Below, piece after piece: positions 8,696 through 18,247 of a DNA stretch of 34,287 nucleotides (the stretch's first letter is position 1; every line of letters begins with the position of its first letter). Origin of the DNA: Allobacillus halotolerans (GTDB lineage: Bacteria > Bacillota > Bacilli > Bacillales > Alkalibacillaceae); assembly GCF_018967645.1 (NCBI RefSeq), contig NZ_JAHLZF010000023.1, positions 1 through 34,287 on the forward strand, in the 5' to 3' direction. The notes beneath the pieces are model-generated. The model did not search any database, had not been told where the DNA came from, and saw only the letters and a list, made by a program, of their open reading frames with translations. Both the position numbers and the translations under genes were made by a program.

Positions 8696-9979
8696 TCAAA
8701 TCACTGTTCGCTTACTATCTATATAAATATATACGTACATCAAAATATAGACACCAGCAACAAGAAAGCTTGTTATGATTAAAAAACTATTAATATCTAA
8801 CTCTAGAATGCTGGCTAACAAACCAGACAAAATAGTGAAAAAAAAGAACAGAGATTGTAAGGTCAGTTTTATATGTTGTTTACCGTTTATAATAAATGAA
8901 GTATTTAAGGACATAACAATAAAACGTGCAGAAAACATTGGGATTTGGAAAATCACAAACAAGCCTACTATTCCCCAGCCTTCTCCAAGAACTAACTCAG
9001 TTATTGGTATTATTGTAAAAAATAAAATGACGAATAAAGGTACAGCAATCAAAATTAATATAATAGAAAACTTATTGAGACTGTTTTTGAATTGTCCACG
9101 ATCATTTTTTTCTTTAGTAGCAGTCCTATAAAAAACTTTTCCAATATTTGAACTGAACATGGAAAGTGGCGCGTTTAATATTAATATCGCTATTGAATAG
9201 TAACCCAACTGCTCTATCCCATATAAAGAACCTACGAATAATGCTATCAATGAATTGGCAGAAGATGAAAAAAATACTCCAGGAGCTGAAAATACTGGTT
9301 GTTTATAGTTGTTTTTCATTAATTTTAAAACTTCATTTTTTTTAACTTTGTAAAATCTATGTAGCTGTCCCCTTAAGAAATCAGATTGCTTTTTCATTCC
9401 CATTAGAAAACCAATAAAATTACCCGCTAACACTCCTAGGTTTCCAAAACCTACTAGCCCAAATAAAATTTGAAACAGTGACCTGCCAAAGTTTCTGATG
9501 ATGTTAACTTTAGAAATTAATTTATATCTTAAATGTCGGTTATTATAGCTAACTAATATATTATTTATACCAAATACGATTAAAAGAATACATGATGAAA
9601 GAATCCACCAACCCACATCTTCAAATACCTTGAATTTACTAAATTGAATTACAATTAATCCTAAGGCTATAAAGGTAACTAGTAGAAGACCGACAATTAC
9701 TGAAATTACTGCAAACGTGTCAGCCTCTTTTTCTGATTTAGCACTTACTATTAACAAATCGTACTGACCATTAATTACCGGGGAAAACATCGTTACGATA
9801 GAAAAAATTAAAGCAAAAAAACCTAATTCTTCAGGTGTGTATAATCGAGTAATTATTGGTTGTGAACACATCATTATTATTGTCCCTAAAACTGAGCCTT
9901 TAAAAAGAGTGAAAATATTACTAAATATTTGCTTGTCAATTACGAATATAGATTTATTTAACAATTTAAATTTCACCAT
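8696..9979 (-). CDS. Oligosaccharide flippase (Wzx-like, MOP superfamily)
   Basis: A 427-residue membrane protein with about 12 hydrophobic segments, matching polysaccharide-type MOP flippases, which move undecaprenyl-diphosphate-linked repeat units to the outer face. The N-terminal pattern (first helix after GSVLGTIIMMCSQPIITRLYTPEELG) is typical: the TRLYTPEELGFFAL block is the family's conserved start. Its ATG lies within the last 14 bp of the pyruvyl transferase gene. No convincing ribosome binding site precedes that ATG; a TTG at 9964 has GGTGA eight bases before it and is an alternative start. It is the last gene of the long minus-strand assembly operon and is very AT-rich. Confidence 0.88.
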   Translation of the reverse strand: MVKFKLLNKSIFVIDKQIFSNIFTLFKGSVLGTIIMMCSQPIITRLYTPEELGFFALIFSIVTMFSPVINGQYDLLIVSAKSEKEADTFAVISVIVGLLLVTFIALGLIVIQFSKFKVFEDVGWWILSSCILLIVFGINNILVSYNNRHLRYKLISKVNIIRNFGRSLFQILFGLVGFGNLGVLAGNFIGFLMGMKKQSDFLRGQLHRFYKVKKNEVLKLMKNNYKQPVFSAPGVFFSSSANSLIALFVGSLYGIEQLGYYSIAILILNAPLSMFSSNIGKVFYRTATKEKNDRGQFKNSLNKFSIILILIAVPLFVILFFTIIPITELVLGEGWGIVGLFVIFQIPMFSARFIVMSLNTSFIINGKQHIKLTLQSLFFFFTILSGLLASILELDINSFLIITSFLVAGVYILMYVYIYIDSKRTVI

Positions 9980-11090
9980 CTCTATTTAGGGAGTTATACA
10001 AGAAGTTAAGTGACTTATTCCTCATTTCTTCTAATATTGCTGAAGAAGATCGATAATCTATCACCTCATTTGATAACGAATCTAATTCATAATCTCCACT
10101 TATATATCTAGATGAGAGCGAAACATCATCAAGAAAGTCTTCGATCCGACTATTAACCTTGGAAAGCTTATCACTGTTTCCAAAAGCAAAGAATTTTTTT
10201 TCAAAATTAACAGAGAATGCGGTTCCGTGAAAGGAATTTGTTACAATATATTCTGCACTATAAATATAATTTACAAAATCTTTAGGTGAGATTACAACAT
10301 TTTGAAAACCAATTTTATAATCTCTAAGTGTTCTAGTAGCCACAATCACTTTATATCCTGTTTTTTCTTTTAATTTTTTGACGAATTTAATTAAATTTGG
10401 GTTATAAGAAATATAATACACAAATATATATTTCTCATTATTGTAAGAAGTAGGTTGCAAATTGAATTTTTTAATCCACTCGTCTTTATTAAGTAAAAGT
10501 GTAGGATCGACTACTACGGTTGCATTTTGGCCAGTCAGGTCTTTAATGATTTTTTGACCAGTTTTTTCTCTGATTGACAAATTTAAATAATTAAACCTGT
10601 TAATATTTTCATAGTAGAATCCCTTATATTTCTTGGGAATTTCTGATAAAGCAATACTTGGTGCATAGGATACTATTTTATTATTCGATTTGTCTACAAA
10701 ATCAAGAAAATAAGTAGAATCTGTACCGATATTATTAACATTCCAAACCTGATCACTACCGGTAATAAAAACTGAAAATCTACCGTTTAATTCTTTTAAT
10801 TCCTTTTTGTCAATGATTTTTTTATTTTCGATATTTAAATACTTTCTTCTGAATTCTTCTGCTTTTAATCTAACTTTTCTTCTTACAAAAGCAGACAGCA
10901 ACTTATTTAAGAATACTTTTTTATTGCCACTAAAATTTAACTTATATTGTTGTTGTTTAAATTTACTATGGTAATTGATAATCTTAGCGGAACCATTAGC
11001 TATTTCTGATGTAATCTCTTGTAAAGCTAAAGCTTGTAACATGGCGCCATTATTATTTGACTCCTGAAACGTAAGAATTCCTATTTTCAT
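9966..11090 (-). CDS. Polysaccharide pyruvyl transferase family protein
   Basis: A 374-residue protein of the polysaccharide pyruvyl transferase family, which adds ketal pyruvate to a sugar of a surface polymer using phosphoenolpyruvate. Visible marks are the N-terminal GILTF with NNNGAMLQALAL, the central FITGSDQVWN, YAPSIA, and the C-terminal VTNSFHGTAFSVNF. It starts 38 bp inside the end of the polymerase gene, with GAGGTG 7-12 bases before its ATG, and overlaps the flippase by 14 bp, so the three are translationally linked. Pyruvylation would give the polymer extra negative charge and can serve as an anchor for SLH-domain proteins in Gram-positives. The acceptor sugar is unknown. Confidence 0.9.
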   Translation of the reverse strand: MKIGILTFQESNNNGAMLQALALQEITSEIANGSAKIINYHSKFKQQQYKLNFSGNKKVFLNKLLSAFVRRKVRLKAEEFRRKYLNIENKKIIDKKELKELNGRFSVFITGSDQVWNVNNIGTDSTYFLDFVDKSNNKIVSYAPSIALSEIPKKYKGFYYENINRFNYLNLSIREKTGQKIIKDLTGQNATVVVDPTLLLNKDEWIKKFNLQPTSYNNEKYIFVYYISYNPNLIKFVKKLKEKTGYKVIVATRTLRDYKIGFQNVVISPKDFVNYIYSAEYIVTNSFHGTAFSVNFEKKFFAFGNSDKLSKVNSRIEDFLDDVSLSSRYISGDYELDSLSNEVIDYRSSSAILEEMRNKSLNFLYNSLNRDGEI

Positions 11091-12339
11091 ATTTACACCT
11101 CGTTTTATTTTCTCTGGGTACTAAAAAGTATGCTACTAAAACAAAAATCACTAAACCATGTGTGATTAATAATGTTTCCAATAGACTAAAGTTGATTACA
11201 TACATAAAAGATATCCATATTCCCATATACACATAACTTATATTTAATTTCTTTAAAAATCCAACTAGTATCAACATCATCATTAAGCTTATGAGTAAGC
11301 CTATTATCCCAAAACTTACATAACCTTCTAGAAAGATGCCTATATTAGCGTTAACATCTCTACCTAATAAGTTATGTCCCGCCCATCTTGTTAAGTTTAA
11401 ACGATCTCCATCATTAAATAATTGCCCAATATTCGAATGTGAATAATTTGTATACGGATTGCTAGTGAAATAGTCTAAATAAACACTTGATAGTCCGGGA
11501 CCTACGAATAACGCCCTTCGAATGTATGTTACAAAAAATGCGAGATGATTAAAATAATAGAGAATTACACCTAGAATACTTGCTGCTGTAGTCGCTAGTG
11601 TAATTGAAGACATCAATTTGCTTATTCCATATTTTTTAATAATGAAATAACAAAACAAAACCAAAGTCATACCTATTAATACATCTTTTTGAGCACCGGT
11701 TGTCAAGTAAATAAGAATAATGAACAATAAACCTAAGATAGCGAGAAAATGTTTTTTTAACTCTATAAATGATATTAACAAGAACGGGAGCAATACTTTA
11801 CTAAGAGGAGAAGAAGTATAACTCAAATAAACATTACTTTCGTAGGAAGATCGTGATTCATATATATCTTCCAAGAAAATATTTGCTAAATTTATATTAT
11901 CAATCCTAATTATATAAGGGATCATTAGAATACTAATAAATAGCACAAAAAAAGCTATATTTACTTTTTTTAATCTGAAGATTTTCCTCTGTATATCCCT
12001 ACCACTATCTAATTTATCAATTATAAATATGCCTATTATTATCAATACGTTAATAACTAATACAGTTGGTCTGTCATTATAAATTATATATACGGCCGAT
12101 GGTATTACACTAAAGAATAAAAAAGCTTCATTAGTGACTCTATAAAACCTTTTCCTTGTTGACATTGTTAATAACAATGTAACTAAAAATAATATAAGGC
12201 TTATAAATATATTTTCTATTTTTAGTTCATTTCTGAAATAAAAAAAATAACTATATTCTTCATAAATAATTGTATTGTAAAAAGCTAATAAGCTTAAAAA
12301 ATATGTAATGTAAATCAACAAAAAATACTTTCTTTTCAA
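11053..12339 (-). CDS. Wzy-like O-antigen/polysaccharide polymerase
   Basis: A 428-residue protein with about 11-12 membrane helices and a larger polar loop around residues 270-320 (VGPGLSSVYLDYFTSN, GQLFNDGDRLNLTRWAGHNLLGRD). This is the layout of Wzy polymerases, which join repeat units outside the membrane; sequence conservation in this class is low, so the call relies on topology and on neighbours (flippase, pyruvyl transferase, glycosyltransferases). Translation begins at a TTG (12339) with a weak GGCGGTG site. It overlaps the pyruvyl transferase gene by 38 bp. Base composition is among the most AT-rich of the window, as usual for the variable core of such loci. Confidence 0.75.
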   Translation of the reverse strand: MKRKYFLLIYITYFLSLLAFYNTIIYEEYSYFFYFRNELKIENIFISLILFLVTLLLTMSTRKRFYRVTNEAFLFFSVIPSAVYIIYNDRPTVLVINVLIIIGIFIIDKLDSGRDIQRKIFRLKKVNIAFFVLFISILMIPYIIRIDNINLANIFLEDIYESRSSYESNVYLSYTSSPLSKVLLPFLLISFIELKKHFLAILGLLFIILIYLTTGAQKDVLIGMTLVLFCYFIIKKYGISKLMSSITLATTAASILGVILYYFNHLAFFVTYIRRALFVGPGLSSVYLDYFTSNPYTNYSHSNIGQLFNDGDRLNLTRWAGHNLLGRDVNANIGIFLEGYVSFGIIGLLISLMMMLILVGFLKKLNISYVYMGIWISFMYVINFSLLETLLITHGLVIFVLVAYFLVPRENKTRCKYENRNSYVSGVK

Positions 12340-12433
12340 AATTGAACACCGCCAAGTTTTAAACTTACCATCTAAATATTTGTATTGTGATTTTCTTTTC
12401 TAATCAATATGTTAAACTTTTAATCTGTATCAT

Positions 12434-13561
12434 TTATTTGTTATACAATTTTATGTATTCATTACTAACAGAACTCCAATTAAAAGCTTTTGAATTCACT
12501 ATACAGTTTTTGGAAATATTGCTATAATTCATAATAATATTTTCAATTGCAGTTACGATAGCATTTGTTTCAGCTGGATCAACAGGATAACCTATCTCTC
12601 CTTCCTCAAAAAAACCATCTATGCCTTGTCCTTTAGTATAAACCACTGGAAGGCCTCTAGACATAGCCTCTATATATACTAATCCAAAAGTCTCCCTATG
12701 GGAAGGCATAACGAAAATGTCACAATTATCCATTATTTCAAGGATTTTTTCTCTCTCATTTAAATAGCCATGATAAAAAACGTTAGATGTTAAACCTAAT
12801 TTCTTAATGTAGTCTTTAACACTTTTTAATTGTGGACCATTTCCTATAATATCTAACGTCATATCATAATTTATTTTTAGTATGTTTAAAACTTCTAGTA
12901 CTTTTTTAATGTTTTTATTTTTGTTAAGATTCCCTATGAACAGTAATTTTATATTTTTCGAATCTAAATTTTTAGGCTTTAATAGCTTACTTCTATGCCA
13001 ATAATTATCTATGCCATTAGGAATAACAATACATTTGTTTTTTATTTTATTGACTACATTAAAGGGAAGCATAGATAAGAGTTTATCCTTATATGAATGG
13101 GAAATAAAAACAATAAATTTCGCGTTCGTTAATATTTTATACATATATGGTCTCAAATGAAACAAATATTTATAAAACCAATTCAGATCTGTGTTTCTAA
13201 CATTAACAATATATTCGATTCCGTAATCTTTGTATAGTTCATAAGCTGTACCACCATCGCTATAAACTGTGTGGGCATGCACTAAATCAATAGAGCATTT
13301 TGATTGCAAAATCTTTTTAATTTCATTCTTTTGCTTATTTACTTTCCTGAGATAAAATAATCGATGGTATTTTTTCAATATTGGCCTATAGTAGTAGCTG
13401 ACATTTTTATACTCCTTAGATAATTGGTTTATTCCAATTTGTTCTTTTTTTCGTACTGGTATAAAAACTTCTTGGTCATGACCTTCTAAAGATATTTGCT
13501 TAAACATATTACTGTATAATTTATTGCCAATATAATATGAACATAGATGTAAAACCTTCAT
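12434..13561 (-). CDS. Glycosyltransferase family 4
   Basis: A 375-residue GT-B fold, retaining glycosyltransferase with two Rossmann halves. The C-terminal Glycos_transf_1 domain shows KLLFIGNLNKNKNIKKVLE, IIGNGPQL, VFYHGYL and the nucleotide-sugar motif PSHRETFGLVYIEAMSRG (the E-X7-E pattern). The N-terminal half has HAHTVYSDGG and IVFISHSY, with IPNGID at the hinge. It should add one sugar to the lipid-linked repeat unit on the cytoplasmic face. GGTGATAAC precedes the ATG. It is 136 bp after the GT2 gene and 94 bp before the polymerase gene, and no clear terminator was seen in either gap. Donor and acceptor cannot be read from sequence. Confidence 0.9.
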   Translation of the reverse strand: MKVLHLCSYYIGNKLYSNMFKQISLEGHDQEVFIPVRKKEQIGINQLSKEYKNVSYYYRPILKKYHRLFYLRKVNKQKNEIKKILQSKCSIDLVHAHTVYSDGGTAYELYKDYGIEYIVNVRNTDLNWFYKYLFHLRPYMYKILTNAKFIVFISHSYKDKLLSMLPFNVVNKIKNKCIVIPNGIDNYWHRSKLLKPKNLDSKNIKLLFIGNLNKNKNIKKVLEVLNILKINYDMTLDIIGNGPQLKSVKDYIKKLGLTSNVFYHGYLNEREKILEIMDNCDIFVMPSHRETFGLVYIEAMSRGLPVVYTKGQGIDGFFEEGEIGYPVDPAETNAIVTAIENIIMNYSNISKNCIVNSKAFNWSSVSNEYIKLYNK

Positions 13562-13697
13562 GTTATCACCATACCTCGTATATCCTATATATTTTAATAA
13601 TGGACTGACTAATAATTATTTGTTTATATTAAACTAACAAGTAAATCAACTTTATAACTCAATATACAAGATATTATTAAACTAGACCCTCTTATTT

Positions 13698-14864
13698 TTA
13701 TCTTGTAGTTTCAGCTTTCTCCCAAAAAGGCTTTGCCTTACCAGTAAATATGTTATATACCCCAATCCATTGAGCAATAATTGTAACATTATAATAATAA
13801 ATTAATGTAAGGTATTTGTTGTCCGTTTTGGTTACTAGTTTCGTTAAAGCCATTAAGTAAAATAAAATTTGTCCTGTGAAAGTAATAGCATAAAATATCG
13901 AGTGTTGAACAAGCATAAGATTAGATATAAATACAAGCAAATGTGAAATCCAAAGTAAATACCTACATGTTCTGTGGCCAAAATAGAAATAAGAAAACCA
14001 TTTATATCTAAATATATTTAACAGTCTAATATCAGGGATTATTTTTTCTAGTATTCTTCGGTTCATCCTGATTTTACGACCAAACTCATCCCCAACCTCT
14101 TCCCCTACTTTTTCATAAGCAATAGCATCATGGTTACATATTGCACGTCTTCCTTTTAGTACAAAATGTAATGGCATAGCACTATCATGCGATTTTATAA
14201 GATCAAAGTTATAATAGTCTTTATTTCTACATGCATATAAAGCTCCATTTCCAGCTGTAATGCTTTGTATATTCCCTTCTATTTCTCGGATTGCTAGATC
14301 ACTGTTCCAGTAACTTGACTCTGAGCTACTTATATCACTTACCTCTGTATTTATTATAGAAAGCTTTCCTGTAACATATGCAATATCAGGTGATGAAAAA
14401 GCGGCCATTAATTCTGAAATAGAATTTTTATCAAGGAGGGAATTTGCATCAGTCATAACTAAATACTCGGTTTCCACTAATTTTTGGGCTTCATTTTGTG
14501 CATTAGTTTTTCCCTTTCGCTCCCTAACTTCATACAATCTGATATTTATATCTTTATTTTCTTCTATAAATTCATTAACAATTTTGTTAGTACTATCTGA
14601 ACTATTATCAGAAGTTATTAAAAACTCGATTTTTTCTTTAGGATAATTTAATTCAGTTAAGTTTTTAAGTTTATGTAAAATCACTTTCTCTTCGTTATGA
14701 GCAACAACCATAACAGTAACTGTCGGTTGATGATTATAATCTTTAACTAATTTTCTGTTTTTATATATATGGGAAATTACTTTTAGTGAGAAAGGATAAC
14801 CGACCATCCCCCAAAAAATTATAAATCCAAACATAAAAAAAATGATTTTGTGTACTAATTCCAT
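13698..14864 (-). CDS. Membrane glycosyltransferase family 2
   Basis: A 388-residue processive-type GT2 enzyme. One N-terminal membrane helix (residues about 5-26) is followed by the GT-A domain with VTVMVVAHNEE, a TSDNSSDST nucleotide site and MTDANS in place of the usual DxD region. A later block, EKVGEEVGDEFGRKIRMNRR, corresponds to the acceptor-side motif, and three or more helices close the protein. The layout resembles hyaluronan/cellulose synthase-like transferases, but the length fits a single-sugar transferase too. The start at 14864 is chosen because GAGGGGGAT lies four to twelve bases upstream; the frame remains open for ten more codons. It follows the acetyltransferase gene by 45 bp. 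Confidence 0.87.
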   Translation of the reverse strand: MELVHKIIFFMFGFIIFWGMVGYPFSLKVISHIYKNRKLVKDYNHQPTVTVMVVAHNEEKVILHKLKNLTELNYPKEKIEFLITSDNSSDSTNKIVNEFIEENKDINIRLYEVRERKGKTNAQNEAQKLVETEYLVMTDANSLLDKNSISELMAAFSSPDIAYVTGKLSIINTEVSDISSSESSYWNSDLAIREIEGNIQSITAGNGALYACRNKDYYNFDLIKSHDSAMPLHFVLKGRRAICNHDAIAYEKVGEEVGDEFGRKIRMNRRILEKIIPDIRLLNIFRYKWFSYFYFGHRTCRYLLWISHLLVFISNLMLVQHSIFYAITFTGQILFYLMALTKLVTKTDNKYLTLIYYYNVTIIAQWIGVYNIFTGKAKPFWEKAETTR

Positions 14865-14909
14865 ACCAATCCCCCTCATTAAACAAAAAATCAAAGACTA
14901 ATTAGCTTT

Positions 14910-15557
14910 TTAAAATTCTTCTTTTGACCTAATTTTTTTTGCAGGGACGCCTGCATATACAGCATTGCTATCAACATCTTTTAAAACAAGAGCTCCTGCA
15001 CCTATTGTGGATTTTTGACCAATCTTATAAATTCCTGTTACAGTGGTACTTCCCATGCCAATAAAAACTTCTTTTTCAATCGTTATCGAAGCACCCACAG
15101 TTGCTTGGGAAGAGATTAAACACGCATCTCCTATAGAAGAATGATGCGCAATTACTGCTCCTGGACTAATAATGCAAAAGTCATTAATTCTTACTTTTGT
15201 CCAGATATAGGCATTAGCTTGAATATAAACTCCCTTACCAATTGTTGCACTTGGACTAATAACCGCCGTAGGATGAATAAGTGTTGGAGTACTTCCGCCC
15301 AGCTTATTAATTCTTGTCATAATTTCATTTCTAACTTTATTGTTTCCTATTGCAACTATAAATTGCTTATTCTTAATTGATTCAACACTAATCCTCGAGA
15401 ATTTATTAATTACTTTTTTTTTCATAACTTTAGTATTGATTATTTTTTTATCTTCATCATAGAATCCTTTAACGTCATATCCCAGAATTTCTGCTAACTC
15501 ACACATTGCTTCTCCGTATGTTCCAGCGCCAATTATATAAACCTCTTTGTGCGACAT
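14910..15557 (-). CDS. epsM: Sugar N-acetyltransferase, PglD/EpsM/NeuD type
   Basis: A 215-residue NeuD/PglD-family acyltransferase. The N-terminal half is a Rossmann-like sugar-nucleotide domain (VYIIGAGTYGEAMCELAE); the C-terminal half is a left-handed beta helix of hexapeptide repeats (IHPTAVISPSATIGKGVYI onward). The HH pair in AHHSSIGD matches the place of the catalytic His of PglD, and AGVPAKKI closes the fold. With the neighbouring aminotransferase and dehydratase it should make UDP-N,N'-diacetylbacillosamine by acetylating the UDP-4-amino sugar. The start at 15557 has AAGGAGA nine bases upstream; an upstream in-frame ATG (15581) would overlap that site. It begins 26 bp after the phosphoglycosyl transferase. 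Confidence 0.87.
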   Translation of the reverse strand: MSHKEVYIIGAGTYGEAMCELAEILGYDVKGFYDEDKKIINTKVMKKKVINKFSRISVESIKNKQFIVAIGNNKVRNEIMTRINKLGGSTPTLIHPTAVISPSATIGKGVYIQANAYIWTKVRINDFCIISPGAVIAHHSSIGDACLISSQATVGASITIEKEVFIGMGSTTVTGIYKIGQKSTIGAGALVLKDVDSNAVYAGVPAKKIRSKEEF

Positions 15558-15583
15558 ACTTTCAATTCTCCTTCTTGACATTA

Positions 15584-16198
15584 CTATTCAGATGTCCCTC
15601 TAAATTTTTCGGGTTGAGCTGTATCAGTATTAATACCTTCTCTTTTGAACACCTTTATAATTGTTTTTAAAAATATTTTTAAATCCATAATAAATGAAAT
15701 ATTATCAACATAATAAACATCAAAATTAAATTTCTCTTCCCATCTTAAATCATTTCTTCCATTAGTTTGAGCTAGTCCGGATAGGCCTGGTCGCACATTA
15801 TGTCTGCGTTTTTGTTTTTTATTATAGTAACGTAAATATTCTACCCTTAATGGTCTTGGGCCGATAAAACTCATATCTCCTTTTATTATATTTATTAGTT
15901 CTGGGAGTTCATCAAGCGAAGTGGAGCGTAAAAAAGCACCGAACTTAGTTAATCTATAGTTATCAGGAAGTAAATTTCCTTCATGATCTCTTTCATTCGT
16001 CATGGTTCTAAATTTATATAGAATGAAGATTCTTTCATTAAGTCCAGGTCTACTCTGTTTATAGATAACAGGGCTACCTAACTTGAATCGCACAAGCAAA
16101 GCAATTAATCCTAACAGAGGACTAAGAACAATTACTGCAATTAATGAGAGCAGAATATCTAATACTCTTTTTAAAATAAACCTATAAAAATAGTTCAT
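15584..16198 (-). CDS. epsL: Initiating phosphoglycosyl transferase, PglC/EpsL type
   Basis: A 204-residue monotopic phosphoglycosyl transferase of the small PglC class. It has one re-entrant hydrophobic helix near residues 8-33, then KQSRPGLNERIFILYKFRTM, the catalytic Asp-Glu dyad in STSLDELPEL, and FIGPRPLRVEYL followed by RPGLSGLAQTNGRN. It transfers a phospho-sugar, probably diNAc-bacillosamine phosphate, from UDP to undecaprenyl phosphate and so starts repeat-unit assembly on the inner membrane face. The ATG (16198) comes two bases after the aminotransferase stop codon, and AAAGGGG eleven bases upstream serves as the binding site inside that gene. Confidence 0.92.
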   Translation of the reverse strand: MNYFYRFILKRVLDILLSLIAVIVLSPLLGLIALLVRFKLGSPVIYKQSRPGLNERIFILYKFRTMTNERDHEGNLLPDNYRLTKFGAFLRSTSLDELPELINIIKGDMSFIGPRPLRVEYLRYYNKKQKRRHNVRPGLSGLAQTNGRNDLRWEEKFNFDVYYVDNISFIMDLKIFLKTIIKVFKREGINTDTAQPEKFRGTSE

Positions 16199-16200
16199 TC

Positions 16201-17310
16201 TTACCAAAACCCCTTTAAAACTTCACATACCCTTTGTAAGCTATAGTCAGACATTTTTGTGTCAGAAGGTAAACAAATACCTCTCTTAAATAAATCTTCA
16301 GACACTTTTGTTCCTAAATAATTATATTCTTTAAAGAATGGCTGCATATGCATTGGTTTCCACAAGGGTCTAGACTCAATATTCTCTTTTTGAAGTGCTT
16401 CGATTACCTCCAATGGCTTAATATTTTCAGGTAATAAAACTGAACTTAGCCAGTAATTTGGTTCATCCCAATCATTATTAGGCATAAACTCGATTCTTTT
16501 CAATTCTCCTAATTCTCGCTTATAAAATTCATATATGTATCTTTTCTTTTTAATTCTATCTTTTAAAACTTTAAGTTGACCTCTACCTATACCAGCAACC
16601 ACATTACTCATACGATAATTAAAGCCTAATTCACTATGTTCATAATGTATTGCCTCATCTTTAGATTGTGTAGCCCAAAACCTTGCCTTTTCTATTCTGT
16701 TGACGTCATCGGAAATAAGCATTCCGCCACCAGATGTAGTTATAATTTTATTCCCATTAAAAGAGAAGACACCAAAATCACCGATAGTTCCTGTTGGTCT
16801 ACCTTTATAAAATGTACCTAGCGATTCGGCTGCATCTTCTATGACAGTTACATCATACTTTCTGCAGATATTCAAAATACGATCCATATCCGCAGATAAA
16901 CCATATAAATGCACTACTATTACAGCTTTAACACTAGGATACTTTATAAATGCTTCTTCCAATACTACGGGATCCATATTCCAAGTTTTGTAATCACTGT
17001 CAATGAAAACTGGCGTGGCATTTTGATATATTATTGGATTAGCCGACGCAGAGAAAGTAAGTGTAGGACAGAAAACAATGTCACCCTCACCGACTCCAGC
17101 GGCTTTTAAGGCTAGGTGAATTGCTGCTGTTCCTGAGGAAAGAGCAACAGCAGCATTCGAACCAACTTTATCCGCTAGTTCATTTTCAAACTTAACTATA
17201 TTTTCACCAACAGGTGCAATAAAATTTGAATCAAAAGCTTTATTTATGTAATGCATTTCATATCCTTCATCACTCATATGAGGTGATGATAAAAAAATTC
17301 GTTCTTTCAT
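16201..17310 (-). CDS. epsN: Sugar aminotransferase, DegT/DnrJ/EryC1 family (PglE/EpsN type)
   Basis: A 369-residue PLP enzyme of the DegT/DnrJ/EryC1/StrS family. The PLP-lysine is K188 in FSFNGNKIITTSGGG, the PLP-binding acid is D159 in VIEDAAESLG, and SSGTAAIHLAL (58-68) binds the cofactor phosphate. It should convert the UDP-4-keto-6-deoxy sugar made by the EpsC-like dehydratase to the 4-amino sugar, the substrate of the acetyltransferase two genes further on. The order aminotransferase - phosphoglycosyl transferase - acetyltransferase mirrors epsN-epsL-epsM of Bacillus subtilis in reverse numbering. GGAG precedes the ATG at normal distance, 37 bp after galU. Confidence 0.9.
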   Translation of the reverse strand: MKERIFLSSPHMSDEGYEMHYINKAFDSNFIAPVGENIVKFENELADKVGSNAAVALSSGTAAIHLALKAAGVGEGDIVFCPTLTFSASANPIIYQNATPVFIDSDYKTWNMDPVVLEEAFIKYPSVKAVIVVHLYGLSADMDRILNICRKYDVTVIEDAAESLGTFYKGRPTGTIGDFGVFSFNGNKIITTSGGGMLISDDVNRIEKARFWATQSKDEAIHYEHSELGFNYRMSNVVAGIGRGQLKVLKDRIKKKRYIYEFYKRELGELKRIEFMPNNDWDEPNYWLSSVLLPENIKPLEVIEALQKENIESRPLWKPMHMQPFFKEYNYLGTKVSEDLFKRGICLPSDTKMSDYSLQRVCEVLKGFW

Positions 17311-17347
17311 CTTTAGGGCTCCAATCTAACAATGTTATTATAATATG

Positions 17348-18229
17348 CTATTTAAGACTTTCTTTTTCCAGTAAATCTTTCATAAAATCAACTAAATCCT
17401 CTCGAATATCGTTGCGCTCCAATGAGATTTCAATCATTGTTTTCAAAAAACCCTTAATTTCACCTACATCATAACGGCGTCCTTCAAAGTCATAAGCATA
17501 AACACCTTGTTCTTCGTTCAATCGCTGTATTGCGTCTGTCAATTGAATTTCATTACCTGCACCTATCTCTTGTGTACTTAAAAGCTCCATAATTTCAGGT
17601 GTTAAGATATATCGACCCATTATTGCTAGATTAGAAGGTTCTTCACCTAAGGCTGGTTTTTCAACAAATTGATTTACTTCATATAACCGACCATCATTAC
17701 TTCTTGGATCTATAATTCCATAACGGTCTGTTTCACCTTTCCGAACGCTTTGAACACCGATGATGGAATGTCCACCTGTATAATTATATTGGTCAATTAA
17801 TTGCTTTAATCCTGGTTTTTCTGCTCGAACAATGTCATCACCTAACAAGACAGCGAATGGCTCATCTCCAATAAATTTTCGAGCTGTCCAAACAGCATGA
17901 CCGAGTCCTTTTGGTTCTTTTTGTCGTATGTAATGCAAGTCAACATTGGAAGATTGGTTGACCTTTTCCAGCATCTCTAATTTGTTTTTTTTGAGTAAAG
18001 TTTCTTCCAATTCAAAAGAGTGATCAAAATGATCTTCAATAGCTCGTTTACCCTTACCAGTAACGATAATAATATCTTCAATTCCTGATTCGATGGCTTC
18101 TTCAACGATATATTGTATGGTTGGTTTATCTATAATAGGTAGCATCTCTTTAGGCAATGCTTTTGTTACTGGCAGAAATCTAGTCCCTAGTCCTGCTGCA
18201 GGGATAATCGCTTTTTTCACAGGTTTCAT
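17348..18229 (-). CDS. galU: UTP-glucose-1-phosphate uridylyltransferase (GalU)
   Basis: A 293-residue nucleotidyltransferase with the full GalU signature: [20 protein letters not shown] at residues 10-29, [24 protein letters not shown] for the metal site, and [15 protein letters not shown]. It makes UDP-glucose from glucose-1-phosphate and UTP, linking phosphoglucomutase (5554-7260) to the two UDP-glucose dehydrogenases and to the glycosyltransferases. The length matches Bacillus GtaB/GalU (about 290). The ATG has GGGGG seven bases upstream and lies 18 bp after the dehydratase gene, so both are in the same transcript. Confidence 0.96.
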   Translation of the reverse strand: MKPVKKAIIPAAGLGTRFLPVTKALPKEMLPIIDKPTIQYIVEEAIESGIEDIIIVTGKGKRAIEDHFDHSFELEETLLKKNKLEMLEKVNQSSNVDLHYIRQKEPKGLGHAVWTARKFIGDEPFAVLLGDDIVRAEKPGLKQLIDQYNYTGGHSIIGVQSVRKGETDRYGIIDPRSNDGRLYEVNQFVEKPALGEEPSNLAIMGRYILTPEIMELLSTQEIGAGNEIQLTDAIQRLNEEQGVYAYDFEGRRYDVGEIKGFLKTMIEISLERNDIREDLVDFMKDLLEKESLK

Positions 18230-18247
18230 TTTGTAACCCCCAATAAT

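Noticed and set aside
8775-9131. Open plus-strand frame of 118 codons
   Set aside because: It is antisense to the flippase gene, Lys/Ile-rich from the AT bias, and without recognisable motifs.
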